From: Curtobacterium sp. UCD-KPL2560
Lineage (GTDB): Bacteria; Actinomycetota; Actinomycetes; Actinomycetales; Microbacteriaceae
Assembly: GCF_001705035.1 (NCBI RefSeq)
Contig: NZ_MCIG01000032.1
Span: 1-32,681 of the forward strand
Reading direction: 5' to 3'
DNA: 32,681 nt
Part shown: positions 1 through 7,550 of the stretch, piece by piece
How positions within the stretch are numbered: the stretch's first letter is position 1
Layout: every line of letters begins with the position of its first letter
The notes under the pieces: generated by a model
Databases searched by the model: none
What the model saw: the letters and a program-made list of their open reading frames with translations, nothing else
Told to the model about the DNA's origin: nothing
Program-made: the position numbers and the translations under genes

Positions 1-80
1 GCGGCGTCCTTCGCCGCGTACGTCCGTTCCGACGCCGGCCGCCGGGTCCGCGGGGACGCCGGCTTCGGGAGCCCGGCCCG
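1..80 (+). repeat. Inverted partial copy of the modA 3' end (left arm)
   Basis: The + strand here reads like the last 27 residues of the ModA encoded on the opposite strand (AASFAAYVRSDAGRRV, then a diverged tail). It pairs with positions 109–188. The first 49 bases match the partner perfectly. Six mismatches occur later, four in 50–54 and two near 67–69. Bases 81–108 form the spacer. The stop codon of the partner is not conserved, so the frame stays open from base 1 to 309, antisense to modA. It may be the tail of a convergent modA paralogue, a genuine inverted duplication, or a fold-back join if base 1 is a contig end. Confidence 0.85.
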
Positions 81-104
81 TCGTCGGGCCGCCGTCCTGC
101 GCCG

Positions 105-923
105 TCACCGGGCCGGGGTGCCGAAGCCGGCGTCGGTGAGGACCCGGCGGCCGGCGTCGGAACGGACGTACGCGGCGAAGGACGCCGCGAGGGCCGGGTC
201 GGCCGCGTCGTCGAGCACCCCGATCGGGTACGTGTTGACGACCTTCGCCGCCGCGGCGAACCGCACGCCGTCGACCCTGCCCGCGGCACCGCGGACGTCG
301 GTCACGTAGACGAGCCCGGCGTCGGCCTGCCCGGACTCGACCTTGCCGAGGACGTCGGTCACGGACTGCTCCTCGCTGACCGGGTGCAGGTCGACCCCGG
401 AGGCCCGCTCGACCGCGGCCGTCGCGGCACCGCACGGCACCGGGGCGGCGCACGTGACGAGCTGGACGTCCCGGGCGGTCAGGTCGCGGAGGTCGTGGAT
501 GCGGAGCGGGTTGCCGGGGGCGACGGCGATCTCGAGCGTGTTCGTGGCGAAGTCCTGCGGCCAGCCGTCGGCGAGGTCCCCCGCCGACAGCTTCCGGATC
601 GTGGCCTCGTCGGCGGTCGCGACGACGTCGGCGGGCGCGCCGTTGCGGACCTGCGTGACGAGGTCGCTCGACCCGGCGAACGAGAACTGCACCGTGGTGC
701 CGGGGTGCGCCTGCTCGTACCGCTCGCCGAGGGTCGTGAAGGTGCGCTGCAGCGAGGCGGCGGCGAGCACGGTGATCGTGCCCGTGGGGCCGGTGGACGG
801 AGTGGGGCCGGCGGGGTCCGCGGTCCGTGCGCTGCCGCCGGTCGTCGCGGCCTGGGTCGAGCAGCCGGCGACGGCGAGCGACGCCACGGCGACGAGGACG
901 GCGACACGCAGGAGCGGCTTCAC
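105..923 (-). CDS. modA: ModA, molybdate ABC transporter substrate-binding lipoprotein
   Basis: Extracytoplasmic receptor that would deliver molybdate (or tungstate) to a ModBC importer. The 272-residue product starts with a signal peptide ending in a lipobox (AVAGC, Cys21), so it should be lipid-anchored outside the membrane. After a Thr/Pro/Gly-rich linker it shows the ModA hallmark segments TITVLAAASL, FAGSSDLVTQV and NGAPADVVATAD, and the length fits the family. The GTG start at 923 is supported by a -10 box at 930–935, six bases upstream. It lies 82 bases downstream of the MoeB-like gene and has its own promoter. The last 80 bases of this locus recur inverted at 1–80. modB and modC are expected to the left of the window but are not seen. 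Confidence 0.93.
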   Translation of the reverse strand: MKPLLRVAVLVAVASLAVAGCSTQAATTGGSARTADPAGPTPSTGPTGTITVLAAASLQRTFTTLGERYEQAHPGTTVQFSFAGSSDLVTQVRNGAPADVVATADEATIRKLSAGDLADGWPQDFATNTLEIAVAPGNPLRIHDLRDLTARDVQLVTCAAPVPCGAATAAVERASGVDLHPVSEEQSVTDVLGKVESGQADAGLVYVTDVRGAAGRVDGVRFAAAAKVVNTYPIGVLDDAADPALAASFAAYVRSDAGRRVLTDAGFGTPAR

Positions 924-935
924 GGGGCGATCCTA
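924..935 (-). promoter_or_regulatory. Leaderless -10 box of modA
   Basis: TAGGAT on the minus strand (930–935) stands six bases before the GTG start at 923, so transcription should begin at or next to the start codon. No Shine-Dalgarno sequence is present. Confidence 0.65.
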
Positions 936-1005
936 GCCGCAGGTGCGGTCGTCGTGGTGCTCCACGGGCGCGCGGTCGCCGGGGTGCTGACCACCCGTCG
1001 CTCGT

Positions 1006-2100
1006 TCAGTCGGACGCGGACCGGTCGGCGGTCGGACGTCCCTCGTGCCGCCAGGCCGTGATGCCACCGTCGAGGACCACGGCGTCCCGCCCCTCGTCCG
1101 CCGCCGCCCGGGCCCACGCGGTGGCCCGACCGCCGCTGGCGCACACGACCACGAGCGTCGAGTCCCCCGCAGCGATCCCGGCGGCCGGGTCGAGGTCGGT
1201 CGGTCGCACGGAGCCGAGGACGATCCCGGTCGCCAGCTCCTCCTCGGTGCGGACGTCGACGAGCACCACCCGCCGCGCCGGGTCGTCCAGCCACGCGGCC
1301 AGCCCGGCCGGCGACACCCGTGCCGGCTCCGGCAGCGCCGACGCCTGCGGGCGCCGCGACCCCGGTCCGCGCCGCAGCGGGCTCTCGGTCCACCGCCAGC
1401 GTCGGGCGTCCACCGTGAGCACGCGGCCGAGCAGCGGTTCGCCGAGTCCCGCGACCAGGGCCGTCACCTGCGCCGCCATCACGGAACCCACGGCACCGCA
1501 GAGCGCGGGCAGCACGCCGTCCCGCGCGCAGGACCCCTCGTCGGGCAGTGCGTCGGGGTGCAGGTCGTGGAAGTCGACCGGCTCCGGTGCGGCGTCGTGG
1601 AAGACCGAGACCTGGCCGTCGTAGCCGAGGACCGTGCCCCACACGAACGGGACCCCCGCACGGGCGCAGGCGTCGGACACCGCCCGGGTGACCTCGACGC
1701 TGTCGGCCGCGTCGACCACGACGTCGTGCCCGGTCACGTGCTCGGGGCGGAAGTGCTCGGCGAGCGCGACGACCTCGACGACCGGGTCGACGCCGCGGAC
1801 CCGGGCGGCGGCGACCTCGGCCTTCGGGCGATCCACGTCCGCCAGCGAGAACAGGGTCTGCCGGGCCAGGTTCGACGCGTCGACGACATCGTGGTCGACG
1901 ATCGTGATCCGCCCGAGGCCGGCACCGGCGAGCAGGGTGAGCACGGGCGAGCCGAGGCCGCCGGCACCGACGACCAGGACCCGCGCCGCGGCGAGGGCGT
2001 CGAGCGCGGACCGGCCCGCGCCGGGGAGCACCGCCGTGCGGGACGTCACCGCACGCCGCGCGTCCCGTGCCGCGAGGGCGTCGGCGCCGTCGGCGGTCAC
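1006..2100 (-). CDS. moeB: MoeB/ThiF-type adenylyltransferase fused to a rhodanese domain
   Basis: Predicted to adenylate the C-terminal glycine of a MoaD-like sulfur carrier, with the rhodanese domain (about 265–360) as sulfur donor, serving molybdopterin synthesis. The E1-like part (about 20–245) shows the nucleotide loop VVGAGGLGSP (43–52), the acidic strand ITIVDHDVVDASNLARQ and the thioester-type Cys191 in GSCARDGVL. Cys320 in VVVCASGGRA is the rhodanese active site. The CxxC zinc pairs usual in MoeB are absent: the segment after GQVSVFH reads EPVDFHD instead of a CxxC motif, and no second pair exists. The GTG start overlaps the stop of the upstream regulator by four bases, so the two are probably translationally coupled. 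It could serve thiamine (ThiF), but the mod context favours molybdenum cofactor. Confidence 0.87.
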   Translation of the reverse strand: MTADGADALAARDARRAVTSRTAVLPGAGRSALDALAAARVLVVGAGGLGSPVLTLLAGAGLGRITIVDHDVVDASNLARQTLFSLADVDRPKAEVAAARVRGVDPVVEVVALAEHFRPEHVTGHDVVVDAADSVEVTRAVSDACARAGVPFVWGTVLGYDGQVSVFHDAAPEPVDFHDLHPDALPDEGSCARDGVLPALCGAVGSVMAAQVTALVAGLGEPLLGRVLTVDARRWRWTESPLRRGPGSRRPQASALPEPARVSPAGLAAWLDDPARRVVLVDVRTEEELATGIVLGSVRPTDLDPAAGIAAGDSTLVVVCASGGRATAWARAAADEGRDAVVLDGGITAWRHEGRPTADRSASD

Positions 2101-2510
2101 CGGCCTGCCTCGGCGACGTCCGGGACCTCGACGGTCACCATCGTCGCCTTCACCGAGGCCACGGCGACCGACCCGACCTCGAGCCCGAGGTCGCGCACCG
2201 CCTCGGCGGTCATCAGGGACACGACGCGGTTCGACCCGGCCTGCAGCTCGACCTGCGCGACCAGACCGTCCACGACCAGGTCCGTCACGATCCCCACGAA
2301 CCGGTTCCGGGCGGAGCTGCGGACGCCCGACGGGTCGTCCAACCCGGCGTCCCGCCCCCGCACGTACGCGGCGAGGTCGCTGCCCGCGACGACCGTGCGC
2401 CCCGCGGCGTCCTCGGCACGGGGCAGTGCGCCGGACTCCACCAGGCGGCGGACGGTGTCGTCGCTGACGCCGAGGTACCGTGCGGCGTCGCGGATGCGGA
2501 GTGTCGTCAT
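2097..2510 (-). CDS. HTH–TOBE (Mop) molybdate-responsive regulator
   Basis: A 137-residue protein with an N-terminal excisionase/MerR-like helix-turn-helix (RIRDAARYLGVSDDTVRRLV, 5–24) and a C-terminal molbindin/TOBE domain (about 65–132, beginning SARNRFVGIVTDL). TOBE domains bind molybdate, so this is a likely ModE-like sensor of the adjoining modA genes. Domain order matches ModE, but the HTH is of another type. The ATG at 2510 was chosen because a TAGGGT -10 box lies ten bases upstream and the HTH starts at once. It is first in a leftward operon with the MoeB-like gene and diverges from the glycosyltransferase at 2601. Confidence 0.85.
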   Translation of the reverse strand: MTTLRIRDAARYLGVSDDTVRRLVESGALPRAEDAAGRTVVAGSDLAAYVRGRDAGLDDPSGVRSSARNRFVGIVTDLVVDGLVAQVELQAGSNRVVSLMTAEAVRDLGLEVGSVAVASVKATMVTVEVPDVAEAGR

Positions 2511-2526
2511 GGTGGACGCGACCCTA
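2511..2526 (-). promoter_or_regulatory. -10 box of the TOBE regulator
   Basis: TAGGGT on the minus strand at 2521–2526, ten bases before ATG 2510, leaving a leader of only about three bases. Confidence 0.5.
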
Positions 2527-2587
2527 CGGCATGGCGAACTCTCACGCAGACCGGTCCGGTACCGGGCAGCCGTCCAGCCGACCCCGC

Positions 2588-2600
2588 TACCGTCCTGAGC
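2588..2600 (+). promoter_or_regulatory. Leaderless -10 box of the GT39-type gene
   Basis: TACCGT at 2588–2593 with seven bases to GTG 2601. It supports that start over longer in-frame alternatives running into the TOBE gene. Confidence 0.55.
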
Positions 2601-4229
2601 GTGAGTACACCCCAGACCGGTAGCATCCGCGTCCCCGCGTCCGCGGGCGTCGCGCCGGTCCGGTCGCGCCTGCGCACCGGTTCGGCGGCCGTCGGACTCG
2701 CCCTCGTCCGCACCCCCGAGCTGACGATCGGGGCGTTCGGTGTCCTCGTCGCCGCGGCCTTCGCCTGGGTGCCCTCGCTCTGGTACGACGAGGCCGCGAC
2801 CGTCACGAGCGCGCAGCGCAGCTGGCCGCAGCTCTGGGCCGAACTGCACTCCGTCGACGCGGTGCACGGTCTGTACTACGCGATGATCCACGCCTGGTTC
2901 TGGCTCGTCGGGTACACCCCGTTCACCCTCCGCTTCCCGAGCGCCCTGGCGATCGGGGTCGCGGCGGGGCTGGTCGTCGCACTCGGCCGTCGTCTGGGCG
3001 GTCGACGGCTCGGCATCACGGCCGGCCTGGTCTTCATCGCCCTCCCCCGCGTCCAGTGGGCCGGCTCCGAGGGTCGCCCCTACGCCACCGTCACGACGCT
3101 CGCCGTCTGCCTGACCCTCGTCGGCCTCACCGCCGTCCGACGGACCCGCACCGGTCGGAGCCTGCGCTGGTGGATCGCCTACGGCGCCGTGGCGCTCGTC
3201 GCGGTCACCTTCAACGCGTACCTCGCCCTCGCCGTCGTCGCGCACGCCGTCGCGCTGGGCTGGACCCTGCTCGCCGAGCGCCGCTCCGGCCGTGGCCCGG
3301 CACCGCTCGTCACCCGCGACGTCGTGGTGCGCTGGGCGGTGGCCGCGGGCATCGCCGCCGTGGCCGTCTCGCCGCTCGTGCTCGAGATCACCGCGCAGTC
3401 GAAGCAGGTCGGGTGGATCGGCCCGATCAGCGAGCGGACGATCCCGCAGGTCTTCGCGACCGCCTGGTTCGGTGGCTCGGACCTGTACGCGGCCGTCGCG
3501 TGGGCCCTGATGGTCGTCGGTGTCGTCGCCGCGGCGGTCCAGGTGCACCGCCGCTCGCCCTCGGTGCGCGCGCTCCTGCGTGCCCAGGCCGTCCGGGTCG
3601 CCCTCCCCCTCGTGGTGCTGCCCACCGCGGTGCTGCTCCTGGCGACCGCGTTCGGCAAGCACCTGTACACGCCGAAGTACGCGTCGCTGAGCCTGCCGTT
3701 CGTCGCGCTCCTCATCGCCCTCGCCATCACGCTCGTGCGGCCCAAGGCACTGCTCGGCGCCGCGCTGGCCGTGTGCCTCGTGCTGAGCATCCCGACCGCG
3801 AGCGCCGTCAAGATGCCCCGCGCCAAGCAGGACTCGACCTGGGCGAACGCCGCCTCGATCGTCTCCGCGGAGCGTGCCGGGCGTGCGGGTGCGAACGAGG
3901 GCGTCGTGTTCGGCAGCGTCTACGGCCACCCCGGCACCACGGCCGACATCATCCGGATCTCCTACCCGTGGGCGTTCACCGGCATGACCGACCTCGGCGC
4001 GCGCAAGATCGGCGCCGAGACCGGGGTGCTGTGGAACCAGAACGGCGACCTCGCCACGACGATCCCCGAGCGACTCGGCGAGATCGACACCGTGTGGTTC
4101 GTCGGCGGGACCCCGAAGGCGCGGAACATCGAGCCGGAGACCGCCGCGGTCCTGGCGGAGCACGGCTTCCACGCTGAGCAGCACTGGAAGACCGGCCGCG
4201 TCGTGCTGACGGAGTACGTCAAGGGCTGA
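2601..4229 (+). CDS. Family-39-type membrane glycosyltransferase
   Basis: A 542-residue polytopic membrane protein of the GT-C/ArnT-like superfamily. The first extracytoplasmic loop carries the acidic pair WYDEAAT (Asp63, Glu64), the expected catalytic or metal site of polyprenyl-phosphate-dependent glycosyltransferases. Multiple hydrophobic helices run to about residue 405, followed by a soluble domain of about 135 residues. It probably transfers a sugar from a lipid carrier to a cell-envelope acceptor; donor and acceptor cannot be read from sequence. The GTG start follows a -10 box by seven bases. It diverges from the TOBE regulator by 90 bases and converges on ispE with a 29-base gap that holds no clear terminator. 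Confidence 0.8.
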   Translation: MSTPQTGSIRVPASAGVAPVRSRLRTGSAAVGLALVRTPELTIGAFGVLVAAAFAWVPSLWYDEAATVTSAQRSWPQLWAELHSVDAVHGLYYAMIHAWFWLVGYTPFTLRFPSALAIGVAAGLVVALGRRLGGRRLGITAGLVFIALPRVQWAGSEGRPYATVTTLAVCLTLVGLTAVRRTRTGRSLRWWIAYGAVALVAVTFNAYLALAVVAHAVALGWTLLAERRSGRGPAPLVTRDVVVRWAVAAGIAAVAVSPLVLEITAQSKQVGWIGPISERTIPQVFATAWFGGSDLYAAVAWALMVVGVVAAAVQVHRRSPSVRALLRAQAVRVALPLVVLPTAVLLLATAFGKHLYTPKYASLSLPFVALLIALAITLVRPKALLGAALAVCLVLSIPTASAVKMPRAKQDSTWANAASIVSAERAGRAGANEGVVFGSVYGHPGTTADIIRISYPWAFTGMTDLGARKIGAETGVLWNQNGDLATTIPERLGEIDTVWFVGGTPKARNIEPETAAVLAEHGFHAEQHWKTGRVVLTEYVKG

Positions 4230-4258
4230 CCCCCGCCGTCAGTGCCCGGGCGCCGTCG

Positions 4259-5194
4259 TCACTGGTGGACGACGCGCGCGCCGTGCACCGGCCCGGTCGC
4301 CCGCAGCGCCACGAACCCGGCGGCGCTCAGTTCGACCTGCACCTCGAGCGCGGTGTCCCGGTCGGCGACCAGGAACGCCACCGTCGGCCCGCTCCCGGAC
4401 ACGATGCCCGCGAGCGCGCCGGCCTTCTCGCCGACCTCGAGCGTCGCCGCCAGGGCCGGCTGCAGCCGCATCGCGGGGGCCTGCAGGTCGTTGTGCAGGC
4501 AGTCCGCGAGGAGGCCCGGGTCGCCCGCCCGCAGCGCCTGCAGCACGTGGGCCTCGACCACCGGGGTCGTCGGCGCGGGCGCGATGTCCGCCCGGTACCG
4601 CTCGCGGTGGGCGTCCAGCGCGCGGTAGACCGCCGGCGTGGACAGCCCGGAGTCGCTGAGCGCGAGCACCCAGTGGAACTCCCCCTTGGCGAGCGCCGGG
4701 CTCAGCTCGTCGCCGCGGCCGGTGCCGACCGCCGTGCCGCCCGCGAAGGCGAAGGGCACGTCGGCGCCGAGCCGGGCCGCGAGACCGAGCAGCTGGTCAC
4801 GTCCGAGCGCGGTGCCCCAGAGCGTGTCGACGGCGAGCAGGGTCGCAGCCGCGTCGGCCGACCCGCCGCCCATGCCCCCGGCGACCGGGACCTGCTTGTC
4901 GATCGTCAGCCGCACCCCGCCGCGGTGTCCGGACGCGTCGGCGACCATGCGGGCCGCCCGGATCGCGAGGTTCGACTCGTCGGTCGGCACCCCGCTCGTG
5001 TCGATCGGGCCGGTGAACCGCACCGAGAAGTCGTCGGCGTGCTCGGCGGTGACGTCCTCGTACAGCGAGACCGCCTGGTACGCGGTGGCGACGTCGTGGT
5101 ACCCGTCGTCCTGCAGCGCCCCGACGGACAGGTACACGTTGATCTTGCCGGGGGCGCGTACCCGTACGCGGGTCGGAGCGGCCGGCGTGGTCAT
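4259..5194 (-). CDS. ispE: IspE, 4-diphosphocytidyl-2-C-methyl-D-erythritol kinase
   Basis: Phosphorylates the 2-hydroxyl of CDP-methylerythritol with ATP in the MEP route to isoprenoids; cytoplasmic. The 311-residue GHMP kinase shows the substrate segment APGKINVYL (Lys17), the phosphate loop [12 protein letters not shown] (103–114) and the C-terminal [10 protein letters not shown] motif. Length is normal. The ATG at 5194 follows a leaderless -10 box by six bases. In many actinobacteria ispE directly follows rsmA; here about 6.3 kb separates them and ispE has its own promoter. Confidence 0.96.
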   Translation of the reverse strand: MTTPAAPTRVRVRAPGKINVYLSVGALQDDGYHDVATAYQAVSLYEDVTAEHADDFSVRFTGPIDTSGVPTDESNLAIRAARMVADASGHRGGVRLTIDKQVPVAGGMGGGSADAAATLLAVDTLWGTALGRDQLLGLAARLGADVPFAFAGGTAVGTGRGDELSPALAKGEFHWVLALSDSGLSTPAVYRALDAHRERYRADIAPAPTTPVVEAHVLQALRAGDPGLLADCLHNDLQAPAMRLQPALAATLEVGEKAGALAGIVSGSGPTVAFLVADRDTALEVQVELSAAGFVALRATGPVHGARVVHQ

Positions 5195-5206
5195 GGCACC
5201 AACCTA
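5195..5206 (-). promoter_or_regulatory. Leaderless -10 box of ispE
   Basis: TAGGTT on the minus strand (5201–5206) lies six bases before ATG 5194. This makes ispE independent of the accessory block upstream. Confidence 0.6.
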
Positions 5207-5265
5207 TCCTCCCGACGACGGACCGCCGTCGCACGCTGCGCCGACGGACCGCGCACGCCCGCGAC

Positions 5266-6294
5266 TCAGACGGTCGGCCGCACCAACGGGATGACCTGCT
5301 CGCCGAAGCGCTCCATCTCCTCGGCCTGCGGCGAGAACTGCAGCAGGAGCGTGTCGACCCCGGCGTCCTCGAACGCGCGGATCCGGTCGGCCACCTGCTG
5401 CGGCGTCCCGACGAACCCGGGACGCAGGCCACGGTTCGACACCGAGTAGTCCTCGAGCGAGGGCACGTGCTCGAGCTGCGACTTCGAGATGAAGTCCTGG
5501 TACGACTCGTACGCCTTCCCGTGCTGCACGTCGGTGATCCGCGCGAGCTCGGCCTGTGCCTCCGCCTCGGTCTCGCGCACGATGACGTACGCGGCCATGC
5601 CGAACGCCTCGAACGGCGCGGCTCCGGCCTCCTCGCGCCGACGTCGCATCTCGGCGATCTTCGTCCGGAGCTCGTCGACCGTACCGCCGTGCGTCAGGTA
5701 CGCGTCGGCGAAGCGGGTGATCGCGCCCTTGCCCGCCTCGCTCTCGCCGCCCGCGTAGATGCGCGGCGTGACGCGGGGCTTCGGCTCGAGGTGCGCGTTC
5801 TGCACGTCGTAGTACTCCCCCGAGAACGAGAACGGCGTCTCCGCCCACAGTCCCTTGAGGATCGCGACGAACTCCTCGGTGCGCGCGTACCGGTCGTCGT
5901 GCTCCGAGAAGATGCCGCCGTACTGCCGTGCCTCCTCGGCCCACCAGGCGCTGACCACGTTGAACGTGAACCGCCCGCACGAGATCTCGTCGATCGTGGC
6001 CGCCTGCTTCGCCGTCACGGCCGGCAGGTGGTAGCCGGGGCGCATCGCCGCCATGATCTCCAGACGCTCGGTCGTCGCCGCGAGCGCCGCCGCGAGGGCC
6101 CACGCCTCGAGGCTCGGCGCCGCCGTCCCCTTGATGTCGTTGAGGTTGAGCTCCGGCACGAGCGTCAGGTCGAAGCCGATGCGCTCGGCGCGCTGCGCGA
6201 GCCGCTTCACGTAGTCGAACGTGACGGGCATCGCCTCGTCCTCGACGTTGCGCAGCCAGCCGCCGAAGAGCGGGGTCCAGTATCCGAATCGCAC
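5266..6294 (-). CDS. LLM-class flavin-dependent oxidoreductase
   Basis: A 342-residue bacterial-luciferase-fold monooxygenase, most like the SsuD/SfnG side of the family (FMNH2-dependent sulfonate or sulfone monooxygenases). The N-terminus MRFGYWTPLFGGWLRN, the strand FDLTLVPELN, the segment GRFTFNVVSAWW and the phosphate-binding-like IYAGGESEAGKGA are typical. The C-terminal FVGTPQQVADRIRAFEDAGVD is the usual end. GTG 6294 was chosen because AAGGAA (6301–6306) sits six bases upstream and residue 2 onwards matches the family. Substrate is unknown. It follows the ATP-grasp gene on the same strand, separated by two hairpins. A weak six-base hairpin at 5216–5231 may end transcription before the ispE promoter. 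Confidence 0.88.
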   Translation of the reverse strand: MRFGYWTPLFGGWLRNVEDEAMPVTFDYVKRLAQRAERIGFDLTLVPELNLNDIKGTAAPSLEAWALAAALAATTERLEIMAAMRPGYHLPAVTAKQAATIDEISCGRFTFNVVSAWWAEEARQYGGIFSEHDDRYARTEEFVAILKGLWAETPFSFSGEYYDVQNAHLEPKPRVTPRIYAGGESEAGKGAITRFADAYLTHGGTVDELRTKIAEMRRRREEAGAAPFEAFGMAAYVIVRETEAEAQAELARITDVQHGKAYESYQDFISKSQLEHVPSLEDYSVSNRGLRPGFVGTPQQVADRIRAFEDAGVDTLLLQFSPQAEEMERFGEQVIPLVRPTV

Positions 6295-6321
6295 GAGTGG
6301 TTCCTTGCTGGTGGGGAGTGA

Positions 6322-6365
6322 CGGCCGGGAGGCGCGGGGCGGGCCCGACCCGCGCCTCCCGGCCG
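6322..6365. repeat. GC-rich palindrome, hairpin family copy A
   Basis: Perfect 17-base arms (6322–6338 and 6349–6365) with a ten-base loop; the core reads GGGAGGCGCGGG. It lies between the ATP-grasp and LLM genes, followed nine bases later by copy B. Near-identical to the hairpin at 17604–17647. Confidence 0.85.
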
Positions 6366-6374
6366 GTGGTGGGA

Positions 6375-6418
6375 CGGACGGGAGGCGCGGTGCAGGGCCG
6401 CGCCGGGCCTCCCGTCCG
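6375..6418. repeat. GC-rich palindrome, hairpin family copy B
   Basis: Perfect 12-base arms (6375–6386 and 6407–6418, CGGACGGGAGGC) around a partly paired GC-rich centre. Tandem with copy A. It could attenuate or process the ATP-grasp–LLM transcript. Confidence 0.8.
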
Positions 6419-6433
6419 GTGGGTGGTGCCGGA

Positions 6434-7453
6434 TCAGGCGGTGGTCGCGGCCGCCGCGTACTCGCGCTCGAGGAGCGCGCCGGTGAAGCGCGCGATCGCG
6501 CGCGGGCCGGAGACCGGCGCGACCGCCTCGACGGCGGGGTTGTAGTTCGTGTTCGTGTTGATGTCGTACACGACGGTGCGCCCGTCGGTGGTCTCCATGA
6601 ACTCGACACCGGCGATCGCGATGCCCTGCTCGGCGAGGAACGTGCGCAGGCGCTGCACGAGCGGGTGCTCGGCGGTGACCTCGTCCCGCAGGCTGAAGGC
6701 CGGGGGTGCGCCGGGCGTCTCGGTGCCGGGCACGTCGCAGACGGCTCCGGCGATGACCTGGGGGGTGTCCGCTCCGGACGGTACGGCGCACGCGTCGGCC
6801 GGGCAGAGCTCGAAGCTGCCGGCGCTCGTGTCGACACGGACGGCGTAGACGAACTCGCCGCCGACGAACTCGGCACGCGTGATGAACGGCTCGCGCGCGG
6901 TGAGGTACTCCTGCAGCAGGGTGATGCCGTCGACGGGCGCCTCGAACTCGGGGCTGCCGACGTACGCGTCGAACTCGGCCAGCGAGTCGAAGCGGCGGAC
7001 CCCGAGGCCCTTGCCGCCCTGGTTGTGCTTCGTGATGAACGGGACGTCCTGCCCGCCGGTGAAGTCCCGGGCGGCCGCCGAGAGCTGCTCGGTGCCGAAC
7101 ACGGCCGTGGTGCGCGGCACGTCGAAGCCGGCGGCCCGCAGGAGTCCGTGCTGGGCGACCTTGGAGACCTCGAGCTCGAGGACGTGGCTGCCGCCGACGA
7201 CCGTGCGACCGGCCCGCTCGAGCCAGCCGAGGACCGCGCGGGTGTACTCCTTGCTGTGCTCGTGGCCGCGGGTGTGGCTGCTCGCCGACATCCGGCTCCA
7301 GTACACGCCCGGCTCCGGATCGGCGCCGAGGTCGATCCGGCCCTCGGTCAGCAGGACCTCCTGGACCGGGACGCCCTCGGCGGCGAAGGCGGCGGCGAGC
7401 GGCGGGAACCACTCGGGGTTCTCGTGGATGACGTACACGCGCGGAGTGCTCAC
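6434..7453 (-). CDS. RimK-like ATP-grasp ligase
   Basis: A 339-residue ATP-grasp enzyme, expected to activate a carboxylate as acyl-phosphate and join it to an amine or thiol. The ATP-binding loop is FITKHNQGGKGLGV (Lys142, glycine-rich 145–151). The metal-binding end is GVEFMET...VVYDINTNTNYNP (Glu284, Asp297, Asn299), close to the RimK/glutamate-ligase pattern. A Cys-containing segment SFELCPADACAVPS (213–226) lies in the lid region and looks unusual. The GTG start at 7453 follows a TAGGGT box by six bases. It is first of a leftward pair with the LLM oxidoreductase, which suggests ligation plus flavin oxidation in one small pathway. The substrate is not recognisable. Confidence 0.82.
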   Translation of the reverse strand: MSTPRVYVIHENPEWFPPLAAAFAAEGVPVQEVLLTEGRIDLGADPEPGVYWSRMSASSHTRGHEHSKEYTRAVLGWLERAGRTVVGGSHVLELEVSKVAQHGLLRAAGFDVPRTTAVFGTEQLSAAARDFTGGQDVPFITKHNQGGKGLGVRRFDSLAEFDAYVGSPEFEAPVDGITLLQEYLTAREPFITRAEFVGGEFVYAVRVDTSAGSFELCPADACAVPSGADTPQVIAGAVCDVPGTETPGAPPAFSLRDEVTAEHPLVQRLRTFLAEQGIAIAGVEFMETTDGRTVVYDINTNTNYNPAVEAVAPVSGPRAIARFTGALLEREYAAAATTA

Positions 7454-7465
7454 CGCCCCACCCTA
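7454..7465 (-). promoter_or_regulatory. Leaderless -10 box of the ATP-grasp gene
   Basis: TAGGGT on the minus strand (7460–7465), six bases before GTG 7453. Confidence 0.6.
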
Positions 7466-7519
7466 GGCACGGGTGGTCGGGCGGTGCCAGGAGTGTGACG
7501 CGCCGTTGCTTCGGCTCGG

Positions 7520-7537
7520 TGATGTTCTGGAACATCA
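7520..7537. promoter_or_regulatory. Operator-like dyad upstream of the DUF3800 gene
   Basis: TGATGTTCTGGAACATCA has two perfect eight-base arms around a two-base centre. It ends one base before the presumed -10 box TACGGT (7539–7544), an ideal position for a repressor. Confidence 0.6.
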
Positions 7538-7538
7538 G

Positions 7539-7550
7539 TACGGTTGCGTG
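7539..7550 (+). promoter_or_regulatory. Leaderless -10 box of the DUF3800 gene
   Basis: TACGGT at 7539–7544 and six bases to GTG 7551. It fixes the start directly before the conserved LIFIDES segment. Confidence 0.6.

Noticed and set aside
2511-4184. Extension of the TOBE regulator frame far upstream, antisense to the GT39-type gene
   Set aside because: The extension is Arg/Gly/Asp-rich with no motifs. The HTH begins directly at ATG 2510 next to a -10 box.
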